From an uncultured Methanobrevibacter sp. (GTDB lineage: Archaea > Methanobacteriota > Methanobacteria > Methanobacteriales > Methanobacteriaceae): a DNA stretch of 62,490 bases. The notes beneath the pieces are model-generated. The model made no database searches. It was not told where the DNA came from and saw nothing but the letters and a program-made list of their open reading frames with translations. Within the stretch, counting starts at the first letter, position 1. Each line of letters starts with the position of its first letter. Of this stretch, positions 28,737 to 36,398 are shown one piece after another. The position numbers were made by a program, and so were the translations under genes. The stretch lies in the NCBI RefSeq assembly GCF_902769175.1, contig NZ_CACXNW010000010.1:1-62490 (forward strand), read 5' to 3'.

Positions 28737-28919
28737 ATGGATTTAATGCACATAATTTCAGAAATTGCTATTATTGTTTGTGTCTTATTGGCAATCAATT
28801 ATAATTATAAAAAGGAAAGGAAATTTGAGAAATACACTTTCTTAGGCATAATTTGTTTGATATTGGCTATTATATGCTTAATCATTGGTTATTATAATCA
28901 ATTTTACATTTCTTTTTAA
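28737..28919 (+). CDS. Small two-helix membrane protein (60 residues)
   Basis: ATG 28737 has the ribosome site TTGGAGGGG. Two hydrophobic helices (about 5-20 and 34-52) flank a basic loop (NYNYKKERKFEKY). The stop at 28919 is followed at once by a tandem repeat. No family recognised. Its N-terminus resembles the tiny peptide at 28575, so the two may be related. Confidence 0.65.
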   Translation: MDLMHIISEIAIIVCVLLAINYNYKKERKFEKYTFLGIICLILAIICLIIGYYNQFYISF

Positions 28920-29058
28920 TTTTAAAATCTAATTAACACTTTAACAATAGATTTAAATTATAATTTTAAAATCTAATTAACTATTTTAACAATAGATTTA
29001 AATTATAATTTTAAAATCTAATTAACTATTTTAACAATAGATTTAAATTATAATTTCT
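28920..29058. repeat. Three tandem 44-45 bp units after small membrane gene
   Basis: TTTTAAAATCTAATTAAC through ATAGATTTAAATTATAA recurs at 28920, 28964 and 29009. Nothing else is seen up to the nitroreductase start. Confidence 0.9.
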
Positions 29059-29115
29059 TAAAAATAATTATATGTTTCATGCTTATTTATTGAAAAAAAT
29101 GGATATTGTGATAAA

Positions 29116-29838
29116 ATGAACCTTGAAGATACAATATACAAAAGGCAATCTATTCGATCTTATGAAGAAACTCCACTTGATAGTGAGACCTTAGATGAAG
29201 TAAGGGAGTTCATAGACAATGCAAAAGAGTTGAATCCTGATATAAAATGGAGCTATGAAATTCTTCCAACTGAAAACATAAGCACTATGATGAGATGGAA
29301 AGCTCCACATTATATAGCTATTTTTTCCGAAGAGAAGGATAATTACTATCAAAATGTCGGCTTTATCTTCCAGCAAGTTGACTTATTCTTGCAAAGCAAA
29401 GGAATCGGGACCTGTTGGATCGGAATGGGAAGTCCTAAAAATTATGAAAATCCCGATGGGAATCAAAAATTCATCATCATAATTTCACTTGGCTTGCCTA
29501 AGGGAAATCTATATAGGGAAATTAATCAGTTTAGACGAAAAAAGCTTGAACAGATATCTGATAAAACTGATGAGAGATTAGTTCCTGCACAATTTGCACC
29601 ATCTGCCTCCAATACCCAACCATGGTATTTCACTCACAATGAAGATGGCAGCTATGATTTATATAGGGAAAAAGGATGGTTGCTTAAAAATAAGATATAT
29701 GGCAAATGGAATCAGATAGATGTTGGAATAGCTTTAGCACATCTTTATGTAGCAAATTCAGATACTTTTAAATTCTACATTAAAGACAATCCTAAAAAAT
29801 TGAAAGGACATTTATACCAAGGCAGTTTTGAGATTTAA
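29116..29838 (+). CDS. Nitroreductase-family protein
   Basis: 240 residues. The N-terminus DTIYKRQSIRSYEETPL is the FMN-phosphate binding start of nitroreductases, and SASNTQPWYFTHNEDG plus GKWNQIDVGIALAHLYVA fit the TM1586-like branch of the family. It is probably an FMN-dependent NAD(P)H oxidoreductase; the substrate is unknown. The last codons (SFEI) form the first part of a 45-bp repeat that continues nine times downstream, so the gene end itself has been duplicated. Confidence 0.88.
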   Translation: MNLEDTIYKRQSIRSYEETPLDSETLDEVREFIDNAKELNPDIKWSYEILPTENISTMMRWKAPHYIAIFSEEKDNYYQNVGFIFQQVDLFLQSKGIGTCWIGMGSPKNYENPDGNQKFIIIISLGLPKGNLYREINQFRRKKLEQISDKTDERLVPAQFAPSASNTQPWYFTHNEDGSYDLYREKGWLLKNKIYGKWNQIDVGIALAHLYVANSDTFKFYIKDNPKKLKGHLYQGSFEI

Positions 29839-30199
29839 CGAGGATTAGTAGGATATTTCTATTAGGGTAGTTTTGAGATTTAATGTGGATTGGTAGGATA
29901 TTTCTATTAGGGTATTTTTGAGATTTGATGAGGATTGGTAGGATATTTCTATTAGGGTATTTTTGAGATTTAATGTGGATTGGTAGGATATTTCTATTAG
30001 GGTATTTTTGAGATTTAATGTGGATTGGTAGGATATTTCTATTAGGGTATTTTTGAGATTTAACGAGGATTGGTAGGATATTTCTATCAGGGTAGTTTTG
30101 AGATTTGATGAGGATTGGTAGGATATTTCTATTAGGGTATTTTTGAGATTTAATGTGGATTGGTAGGATATTTCTATTAGGGTAGTTTTGAGATTTGAT
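29826..30199. repeat. 45-bp tandem repeat, eight full units and one partial
   Basis: TTTTGAGATTT starts units at 29826, 29871, 29916, 29961, 30006, 30051, 30096, 30141 and 30186, an exact 45-bp period. Units differ at a few places (AACGAGG, AATGTGG or GATGAGG). The minus strand stays open because 45 is a multiple of three; I regard that frame as an artefact. No spacers, so it is not a CRISPR array. Confidence 0.97.
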
Positions 30200-30286
30200 A
30201 AAGAATTTGAAAAGTGAATGATAACATTAATGATAATAAACATATTTAAAAATTAACTCTTAAATTTCTTAAAATTAACAAAATAG

Positions 30287-30307
30287 AAATGTTTATTTTA
30301 AACATTT
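30287..30307 (+). promoter_or_regulatory. Palindrome over the MATE gene promoter
   Basis: AAATGTTTA, TTT, TAAACATTT: perfect 9-bp arms ending 15 bases before the ATG. No ribosome site precedes the gene, so the mRNA may be leaderless, and the palindrome would then cover the TATA position. It is a likely operator. Confidence 0.55.
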
Positions 30308-30322
30308 GATATAATTATTTAT

Positions 30323-31678
30323 ATGAATGCTAATGTAGATATATTAAATAATCCGAAAGGTGCATTTTGGAAAATTTCCACACCAATTTATTTCCTTTTC
30401 CTTTTTAATTCATGTTATACAATAGTCAACTTGTTTTGGGTATCTCAATTGAGTCCAGATGCATTTTTTGCATTTGGTATTGCACAACCTATAGTTGACT
30501 TGATAATTGGATTTGGGGATGCTGTAGGTGTTGGAACCAATTCATTGATTTCAAGGGAAATTGGTGAACACGATTTAAAAGGATCGTATAACTCAATTTT
30601 ACATGGTATCATAACATGCCTTATAGTCGGAGTAATATTGGCATTGCTTTCATTCTTTTTAAAGGATATTTTGAGTTTAATGAATGTTACCACTTCTGTT
30701 GATTTAGCAATAGATTATTTAACTCCAATGTTAACATTTTCATTTTTATTGCTTCTTTCAAGTTTATTCTTAAATACTCTTCAAGCAGAAGGAAATTCAA
30801 GAACACCTACTATGGTAATTATTTTTACTAATATTGTAAATGTGATTTTAGTTCCACTTTTTATTTTTGTATTTGATTTGGGAATTAAAGGAGTGGCTTA
30901 TGCAACAATAGTATCTACATTAATCGCTGTTGTTATTTTCTTATACTTATATTTAAGTGGAAAAACCGAAGTTGTTTTAAACTTCAAATACTTTAAACCA
31001 GGCATTGTTTATGAAATATTTTTAGTGTCCATTCCAAATTTATTTATGAGCGTATTATGGAGTGTATTTAAGATCTATGTCAACAGTATTTTAATCACAC
31101 AGCTTGGTCAAATTGGTGTATTGCTATATTCAACAGCATCACAAATTGAACGGTTGATTTCATCTCCTCAATCAGCATTCAATAAAGCATTAGTAACTAT
31201 TTGCGGACAGTTGTTTGGTGCAAATGAAATCGATGAATTAAAAGGAATTTTCCATTACGCACTTAAAGTTTCTTTATCCCTATCTCTTATTTGCACTGTA
31301 GTGTTCTTCTTTATAAGAGATTATGGATTTGCTTTATTCTCTGTTACAGGTGTTGAAACATCAGTATTTTACATTGCCTTATTTGGTATTTTCATAGTAT
31401 CTGCTGATGTATCGAAATTGTCAAGTAAAATGTTAGATGGATTGGGAAAAAGTTACCATTCCCTAATATTAACAAATGGTATGGTAATTGTTGAAATGAT
31501 ATTAATTACATTATTGGCACCGGTTTTAACTCAAGGAGTATGTGTTTTAGTTGGAATCTTCCTGACTGAAGTAATATTTGCCATTATGTATTATGTCTTA
31601 GTAAGAAACATGTTAAATGGAGAAAATAAACTGGATGAAAGAATTCAACATAAAAAAGAGGAACATGGATTAAAATAA
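30323..31678 (+). CDS. MATE-family efflux transporter
   Basis: 451 residues, about twelve membrane helices in two homologous halves. FWKISTPIYFLFLFNSCYTIVNLFWVSQL at the start and LINTLQAEGNSRTP-type helix breaks (here LNTLQAEGNSRTPTM) are typical of the MatE family, which exports drugs or toxic organic cations in exchange for Na+ or H+. The cargo is unknown. The palindrome at 30287 suggests repressor control. No regulator gene lies next to it. Confidence 0.93.
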   Translation: MNANVDILNNPKGAFWKISTPIYFLFLFNSCYTIVNLFWVSQLSPDAFFAFGIAQPIVDLIIGFGDAVGVGTNSLISREIGEHDLKGSYNSILHGIITCLIVGVILALLSFFLKDILSLMNVTTSVDLAIDYLTPMLTFSFLLLLSSLFLNTLQAEGNSRTPTMVIIFTNIVNVILVPLFIFVFDLGIKGVAYATIVSTLIAVVIFLYLYLSGKTEVVLNFKYFKPGIVYEIFLVSIPNLFMSVLWSVFKIYVNSILITQLGQIGVLLYSTASQIERLISSPQSAFNKALVTICGQLFGANEIDELKGIFHYALKVSLSLSLICTVVFFFIRDYGFALFSVTGVETSVFYIALFGIFIVSADVSKLSSKMLDGLGKSYHSLILTNGMVIVEMILITLLAPVLTQGVCVLVGIFLTEVIFAIMYYVLVRNMLNGENKLDERIQHKKEEHGLK

Positions 31679-31911
31679 ATCCTATTATTTTCTCATATAT
31701 TTTTTTTTTATAATTGTCAATTTTTTATTATTTTTTATTTAAAAACTTTTTCTATAATGCCTATTTTTTATTATTTTTTTAATTAAAAGCTTTTTTTTTA
31801 AATTTAATAAGTTTGTTTTGTTGAGATATTCCCTTATTTTTTGATTTTTTGTGAATAATTAAATATTTTTAAATTAAATATATTCCTATAAACAATCTTA
31901 AGCTGATTCAT
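31679..31911. other. T-rich gap, no gene
   Basis: Several T-runs after the MATE stop (for example TTTTTTTTTT near 31702) could end transcription. A partial duplication of TTTTTTATTATTTTTT is visible. Nothing else seen. Confidence 0.5.
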
Positions 31912-32901
31912 ATGAAATGGAAAATTGGAAATGTTGAAATAGATAATCAGATAGCTTTGGCTCCTATGGCTGGCGTATGTGACTTCAGCTTTAGAACCAT
32001 TGTAAAGTCAATGGGCTGTGGGCTTATTGAAACTGAAATGGTTTCAGACAAGGCTATTATGTACGGCAATTGGAAAACCATGGAAAAGCTGTACATGACT
32101 GATTATGAACGTCCAATTTCACAGCAAATTGTAGGTTCTGATATAGAGTCCTTGACCTTTGCTTCCAAATTCATTTATGAAAATACGAATGCCGATATCA
32201 TTGACATTAACATGGGCTGTCCTGTAGTTAAAGTCACTAACAGGTCAAAATCAGGCTGTGCTTTAATGAAGGACCCTGATAAAGTCAAATCTATTGTAGA
32301 ATCTATTGTAGATATTGTGCCGATTCCAATTACTGTAAAGATTAGAAGCGGTTGGGATAGGGATAACATAAATGCTGTAGAGATAGCACAAATCGCTGAG
32401 GATGCTGGTGCATCAGCAATCACTGTCCATCCCCGTACAAAGGATCAAGGATATTCTGGGAAGGCGGATTGGTCTATTATAAGGGAAGTTAAGGAAAATG
32501 TCTCTGTTCCTGTTATAGGAAATGGAGATATCAGGTCCTGTTTTGATGCAAAGAGAATGCTGGAAGAAACCACTTGCGATGCAGTTATGCTTGGAAGGGC
32601 TACACTAGGCAATCCATGGCTCATTAGGGATTGCATAAATTATCTTGAAGATGGGACCCTCCCAAAGGAGGTAAGCATTGAAGAGAGAATGGAAATCCTA
32701 AAAAAGCATATAAATCTTCTTCTTCAAAGAAAGGGGGAAGAATTTGCAATTCCTAAAATGAGAACTCAAGCTGCATATTATGTTAAGAAGCTGCCGAAGA
32801 CAATAGAGCTTAAGCAGCAGATATTTAAAATGAATACAAGAGATGATTTGTTTAATCTATTGGATAATTATGTAGAAATAATGGATGAGGAGTTAAGATA
32901 A
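31912..32901 (+). CDS. dus: tRNA-dihydrouridine synthase
   Basis: 329 residues, a DUS-type TIM barrel with C-terminal helical domain. LAPMAGVCDFSFR binds FMN, INMGCP and SKSGCALMKDP form the active-site region, ITVKIRSGWD and TVHPRTKDQGYSG bind substrate and flavin, and GNGDIRS and LGRATLGNPW close the FMN site. It reduces uridines in tRNA D-loops with NAD(P)H. It stands alone between the MATE gene and convergent marker protein 11. Confidence 0.93.
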   Translation: MKWKIGNVEIDNQIALAPMAGVCDFSFRTIVKSMGCGLIETEMVSDKAIMYGNWKTMEKLYMTDYERPISQQIVGSDIESLTFASKFIYENTNADIIDINMGCPVVKVTNRSKSGCALMKDPDKVKSIVESIVDIVPIPITVKIRSGWDRDNINAVEIAQIAEDAGASAITVHPRTKDQGYSGKADWSIIREVKENVSVPVIGNGDIRSCFDAKRMLEETTCDAVMLGRATLGNPWLIRDCINYLEDGTLPKEVSIEERMEILKKHINLLLQRKGEEFAIPKMRTQAAYYVKKLPKTIELKQQIFKMNTRDDLFNLLDNYVEIMDEELR

Positions 32902-33085
32902 TTATACCTATATGATAAAAATAGTTTTTGTAAGATAGATTTTAAAAAAATAATAATTTAGCATCAAAATCTTAAAGTAGAATATAAAAAATATATTAAA
33001 AAATTAAAAAATATATAGTTTTTCACCAAAATCCAAGAATGGTTTGTATTATTTTTTCTTTTGAAAATAGATAAAAAATAAAAAA

Positions 33086-33112
33086 GTTAATGTTTTGAAA
33101 AGCATTCAAAAC
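33086..33112 (-). terminator. Terminator of methanogenesis marker 11 gene
   Basis: On the minus strand GTTTTGAA, TGCTT, TTCAAAAC (33092-33112) is a perfect 8-bp hairpin, followed by ATTAACTTTTTTATTTTTT. Confidence 0.75.
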
Positions 33113-33121
33113 ATGCTGTTT

Positions 33122-34060
33122 TTAATAATAGACTTTTACAGCCTCATCAACATCATCATGTAAACCAAGTGCTGCAAGTGCACCTACTTTACCTTGGTCT
33201 CCTGTAACAGCTATAAGAGGGATATCAAGTTCTTCTGCTAATTTTTCTGCAGTTTCAACATCCCTCATGCCTGTTTTAGTAGCCATTGCATATTCTCTAA
33301 GCTTTTCAGGAATTCCTATTCCTTCAAGAATAGCTATTGCCGTCTTATCAGATAATGTATCATGCTCAAGGATTTCAATAAGCCTTGCAATCAATTTTTC
33401 CTTATCCTCTTCCATAACTGCAAATGTAAGTGCTATGGAAACACAGTTTTGAGTTTTATGAGGATTATGTGGGAATAGTTGAACGATAATATGGTCAAGA
33501 TATTCATATCCTTCCTCTTTCAATTGAAGGCCTATGTTATGAGCCATAGTCCAGGTTGCTCCTGCATCCTTAACGTCTGTATCATCGATTCCGATAACTA
33601 ATTTTTCATATTTTGGAGTTACTACAGTAGCTTTTCCTTCTTTGCTGCCTCCTCCGACTTCAAGAAGTTCGACATATTTAATTCCTTCTCCCATTCCTCT
33701 GCACATTCCAGCTCCTACACCAGCACCTGCAAGACCTCCGTGAGTGACTTTCACTTCATTTTTCTCTTCGTCAATCACCACTTCTTCGATTCCTGCTGCA
33801 TTGATGCTCGCTTTAAGATCTATTGGCTTTTTACCAGCTTTGCAGATGTAAGTGTGTTTGTTTCCATCTCTTTTAGCATCGATGATCAGTTCACTGCTGT
33901 GTTGGTATTGGTAAAGCAACCAGTTGGAACCGCTTGGGCATGGGTGGTATTCAATAAGTTCTACTGTATCTCCATCAGCCATTGTAATGACTTTTTCATA
34001 TGGAGCAATCCATGGGTCATCAAATTTTTCTTTTAACTCATCAGGTTTTAAAATTTCCAT
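33122..34060 (-). CDS. Methanogenesis marker protein 11
   Basis: 312 residues, a protein conserved in methanogens but of undefined role. The centre VIGIDDTDVKDAGATWTMAH resembles the TiaS-like nucleotide-binding module, and the Gly-rich GGLAGAGVGAGMCRGMGEG before it is characteristic of marker 11. It ends KVGALAALGLHDDVDEAVKVYY. It is followed by a clear terminator. Upstream on the same strand are ribH and a small peptide gene, with gaps that suggest separate units. Confidence 0.88.
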   Translation of the reverse strand: MEILKPDELKEKFDDPWIAPYEKVITMADGDTVELIEYHPCPSGSNWLLYQYQHSSELIIDAKRDGNKHTYICKAGKKPIDLKASINAAGIEEVVIDEEKNEVKVTHGGLAGAGVGAGMCRGMGEGIKYVELLEVGGGSKEGKATVVTPKYEKLVIGIDDTDVKDAGATWTMAHNIGLQLKEEGYEYLDHIIVQLFPHNPHKTQNCVSIALTFAVMEEDKEKLIARLIEILEHDTLSDKTAIAILEGIGIPEKLREYAMATKTGMRDVETAEKLAEELDIPLIAVTGDQGKVGALAALGLHDDVDEAVKVYY

Positions 34061-34226
34061 ATTACCATCTATAAAGATAAATTTTTAAAAATTGTTTTAA
34101 ACATATTTGCTATTTAAATTCAGCATAAAAAAAGTATTAAAGAATTCATATAGAATTCTTTTTGTTGTTTTTAATAAATTCAAATTTTAAATTTAAATAT
34201 TTTCTTTTTTGTTATTCTCAATAAAT

Positions 34227-34658
34227 TTAAATCTCTTGTAATCGGTCACACATTTTGACAGCTGCTTCAACAGCGTTTTTACCATAGCTAACTCTTCTGT
34301 GTGCATCTAATCTGGTCATTCCTGGACCGCTGATTCCAAGGGAAATTGGTTTGCCCCATTCTAAGGATAAGTCAGCAATTTTACGGGATGCATGTTGAGC
34401 TACGATTTGGTCGTGATCAGTTGCACCTTCAATAACAGTACCGAGAGTGATAATGCAGTCAATGTCAATTTTTCCTTCGTTGTCTGCTTCCATTAATTTT
34501 TTGATTGCAAGTGGCATATCAAATACTCCAGGGACCATTACAATTTTAGTAATTTCACAATCACGAACTTTTGCTTCTGATTTTGCAAGCTCTAACATCA
34601 TATGAGTAATATCATAATTAAATTCAGCGACTACTGCGCCTATATTATATTTTACCAT
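34227..34658 (-). CDS. ribH: 6,7-dimethyl-8-ribityllumazine synthase
   Basis: 143 residues, archaeal-size lumazine synthase. It condenses 5-amino-6-ribitylaminouracil with dihydroxybutanone phosphate made by RibB. PGVFDMPLAIKKL, TLGTVIEGATDHDQIVAQHA and GMTRLDAHRR mark substrate and phosphate sites. GGAGGATT precedes ATG 34658. Its leader shows no FMN riboswitch, unlike ribB at 22378-23019. Confidence 0.95.
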   Translation of the reverse strand: MVKYNIGAVVAEFNYDITHMMLELAKSEAKVRDCEITKIVMVPGVFDMPLAIKKLMEADNEGKIDIDCIITLGTVIEGATDHDQIVAQHASRKIADLSLEWGKPISLGISGPGMTRLDAHRRVSYGKNAVEAAVKMCDRLQEI

Positions 34659-34766
34659 TATTTAATCCTCCGAATAAAAACTATAATTGGTTTATAATTA
34701 TTTTTTTAAATGTTAATTTTATTTTTAAATATTCTTATCTTCATTTCCTTTATTTTAAAAACTAGC

Positions 34767-34853
34767 TTACATCACCATTACGATAAAACTAGCTACTGCA
34801 CTGAAAACCATAATAAAGATAATGAATAATGCTGCGATTTTTATTGGTTCCAT
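34767..34853 (-). CDS. Small single-helix membrane peptide (28 residues)
   Basis: ATG 34853 to TAA 34767 on the minus strand, with ribosome site AAGGAGAATT. The sequence starts MEPIKIAALFIIFIMVF and is nearly all one membrane helix, with only an N-terminal Glu and Lys as charges. It is too short for routine gene calling. It lies upstream of ribH by 108 bp. Function unknown; small subunits of membrane complexes look like this. Confidence 0.6.
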   Translation of the reverse strand: MEPIKIAALFIIFIMVFSAVASFIVMVM

Positions 34854-35164
34854 TTTAATTCTCCTTTTTTATATATTAATAAATTGATAAGTTTAATCTT
34901 ATAACATTTTTATATATTAATGTAATTATTTATAAATGTTTTATTTTATTTAATGTTTTTTATGAATTAATTGATTTTATGTAGAAATTTATTTGATGAA
35001 TTTTCTTTAGTTTTAAAATCTTTATTTTCCAAAATTCAATATTTTTATATCCTGATTTCTTTTTAATTGATTTTTTAGTCTTCTGGAGTTTTCTTAAAAT
35101 TAATCATTCAATATTTTTTTAATTTAATTATTCACTCTTCTGGAGTTTTCTTAAAATTAATCAT
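34854..35164. other. AT-rich gap
   Basis: It holds the promoter region of the small peptide gene (minus strand) and, from 35079, a repeat tied to the glycosyltransferase end. No gene seen. Confidence 0.5.
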
Positions 35165-35172
35165 TCAATATT
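35079..35172 (-). repeat. 37-bp unit duplicated at glycosyltransferase 3' end
   Basis: TCTTCTGGAGTTTTCTTAAA then ATTAATCATTCAATATT lies at 35079-35115 and again at 35136-35172 (period 57). The second copy includes the last codons and stop of the gene at 35165. Confidence 0.92.
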
Positions 35173-36160
35173 CAGGATTTTCCTTTTTAAATTCATCGTA
35201 TGTATCATATTTCAATACATCCAAGAGGAATTTCTTCTTTTTAGGTCCTAAATTGTCTAAATAGTCTTGGTAATATTCAGTCTTTTTTATCTTTTCATAA
35301 TCTTCCTTGATTAGATTAAACAAAGGTTCCTTTGCATCTTCTGTAATGTCCATCAATGCCATTCTTGGACCATTGATCTTGTATGCTATCAAATCAAACT
35401 TGTAATCCTCATAGAATCCATTGTCTACAAATCTTCTCATGAGTTCGCATCCTGCTTCTACAGTATCCAAATAGTTTGCATCTACAACATGTGTTATTGA
35501 AGCATTATGCTTTCTTCTGTAATAGAAATGTTCTCTGATAATTGATATTCTTTCTGCCTTAAGGTAAACATAGAAAAAGAAAGGCATGTCCTCAAAGTAT
35601 ATTCCCTCTGGAAAGCTTGCATCAATAGAATCCAAAAAGCTTTTTCTATAGATTTTCTGACAGCTGCTTACTGACAAATCAAATAAAAAGTCTTTAGTCT
35701 TTTCTGGAGAAAATACGATACCATCAAAACTTTCATCAAGATTATTTAGGTTAAACCAGTCATTTTCATAAATGCGACCTGTTTCATCATCATAATTTAT
35801 CATTTGATACATTGTAATGTCTGTATCCTTTGCTTTAGCTTCATTGTATGATATTTCAAATGCATCTTCTCTAAACCAGTCATCTCCATCAAGAAATGTT
35901 ATGTATTCTCCATTAGCTATTTTCATGCCCTTATTTCGGCTTGCTCCAAGGCCAATGTTTTCCTGGTCAATGACTTTGATCCTTGAATCATCCTCTGCAT
36001 AGCTATTGATGATATTTAAGGTATTGTCTGTTGAGCCATCGTTTATTATGATGATTTCTATATCTTTAAGGGTTTGACCTACAACGCTTTCAATAGCCTT
36101 TTCAATGAATTTTTCCTCATTATACGCTGATAGAATAACTGATATCTTTATGTCATTCAT
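35165..36160 (-). CDS. Family 2 glycosyltransferase
   Basis: About 331 residues. KISVILSAYNEEKFIEKAIE, IIINDGSTDNTL and the metal-binding FLDGDDWF are the GT2 (GT-A fold) core; a helical C-terminal part (LKAERISIIREHFYYRRKH) matches the second half of the next gene. I prefer ATG 36160, seven bases after AAAGG, over ATG 36193, which has no ribosome site. Probably adds a sugar to a surface polymer or glycoprotein glycan. Confidence 0.88.
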   Translation of the reverse strand: MNDIKISVILSAYNEEKFIEKAIESVVGQTLKDIEIIIINDGSTDNTLNIINSYAEDDSRIKVIDQENIGLGASRNKGMKIANGEYITFLDGDDWFREDAFEISYNEAKAKDTDITMYQMINYDDETGRIYENDWFNLNNLDESFDGIVFSPEKTKDFLFDLSVSSCQKIYRKSFLDSIDASFPEGIYFEDMPFFFYVYLKAERISIIREHFYYRRKHNASITHVVDANYLDTVEAGCELMRRFVDNGFYEDYKFDLIAYKINGPRMALMDITEDAKEPLFNLIKEDYEKIKKTEYYQDYLDNLGPKKKKFLLDVLKYDTYDEFKKENPEY

Positions 36161-36212
36161 TTTAGAACCTTTTTTTATATTTGATATTTTCATATCATTT
36201 TTTTCTTGTCTA

Positions 36213-36398
36213 TTAGATAATTGCTTTTCTAATAATCTATTGTAAAAGTTTGATTTGGTTTATTAGACCAATAACTTTTCTAATAATCTATTGTAAAAGT
36301 TTGATTTAGTCTATTGGATTAATTTTTTTTTAAATAATTTAGTAAAATGTTTTGATTTAGTCTATTAGACCAATTATTTTTTAAATAATCTATTGTAA
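36213..36398 (-). repeat. 51-bp unit in four copies at glycosyltransferase 3' end
   Basis: AATAATCTATTGTAAAAGTT and flanks recur at 36231, 36282, 36333 (diverged) and 36384, an exact 51-bp period. The copy at 36384 lies within the last codons of the gene ending at 36374. Confidence 0.9.

Noticed and set aside
29826..30199. CRISPR-like repeat array
   Set aside because: The units abut with no unique spacers, and no cas genes are near. It is a plain tandem repeat.
29845..30243. Long open frame on the minus strand encoding a 15-residue repeat protein
   Set aside because: It is open only because the 45-bp unit is a multiple of three. There is no ribosome site, and it begins and ends with the repeat.
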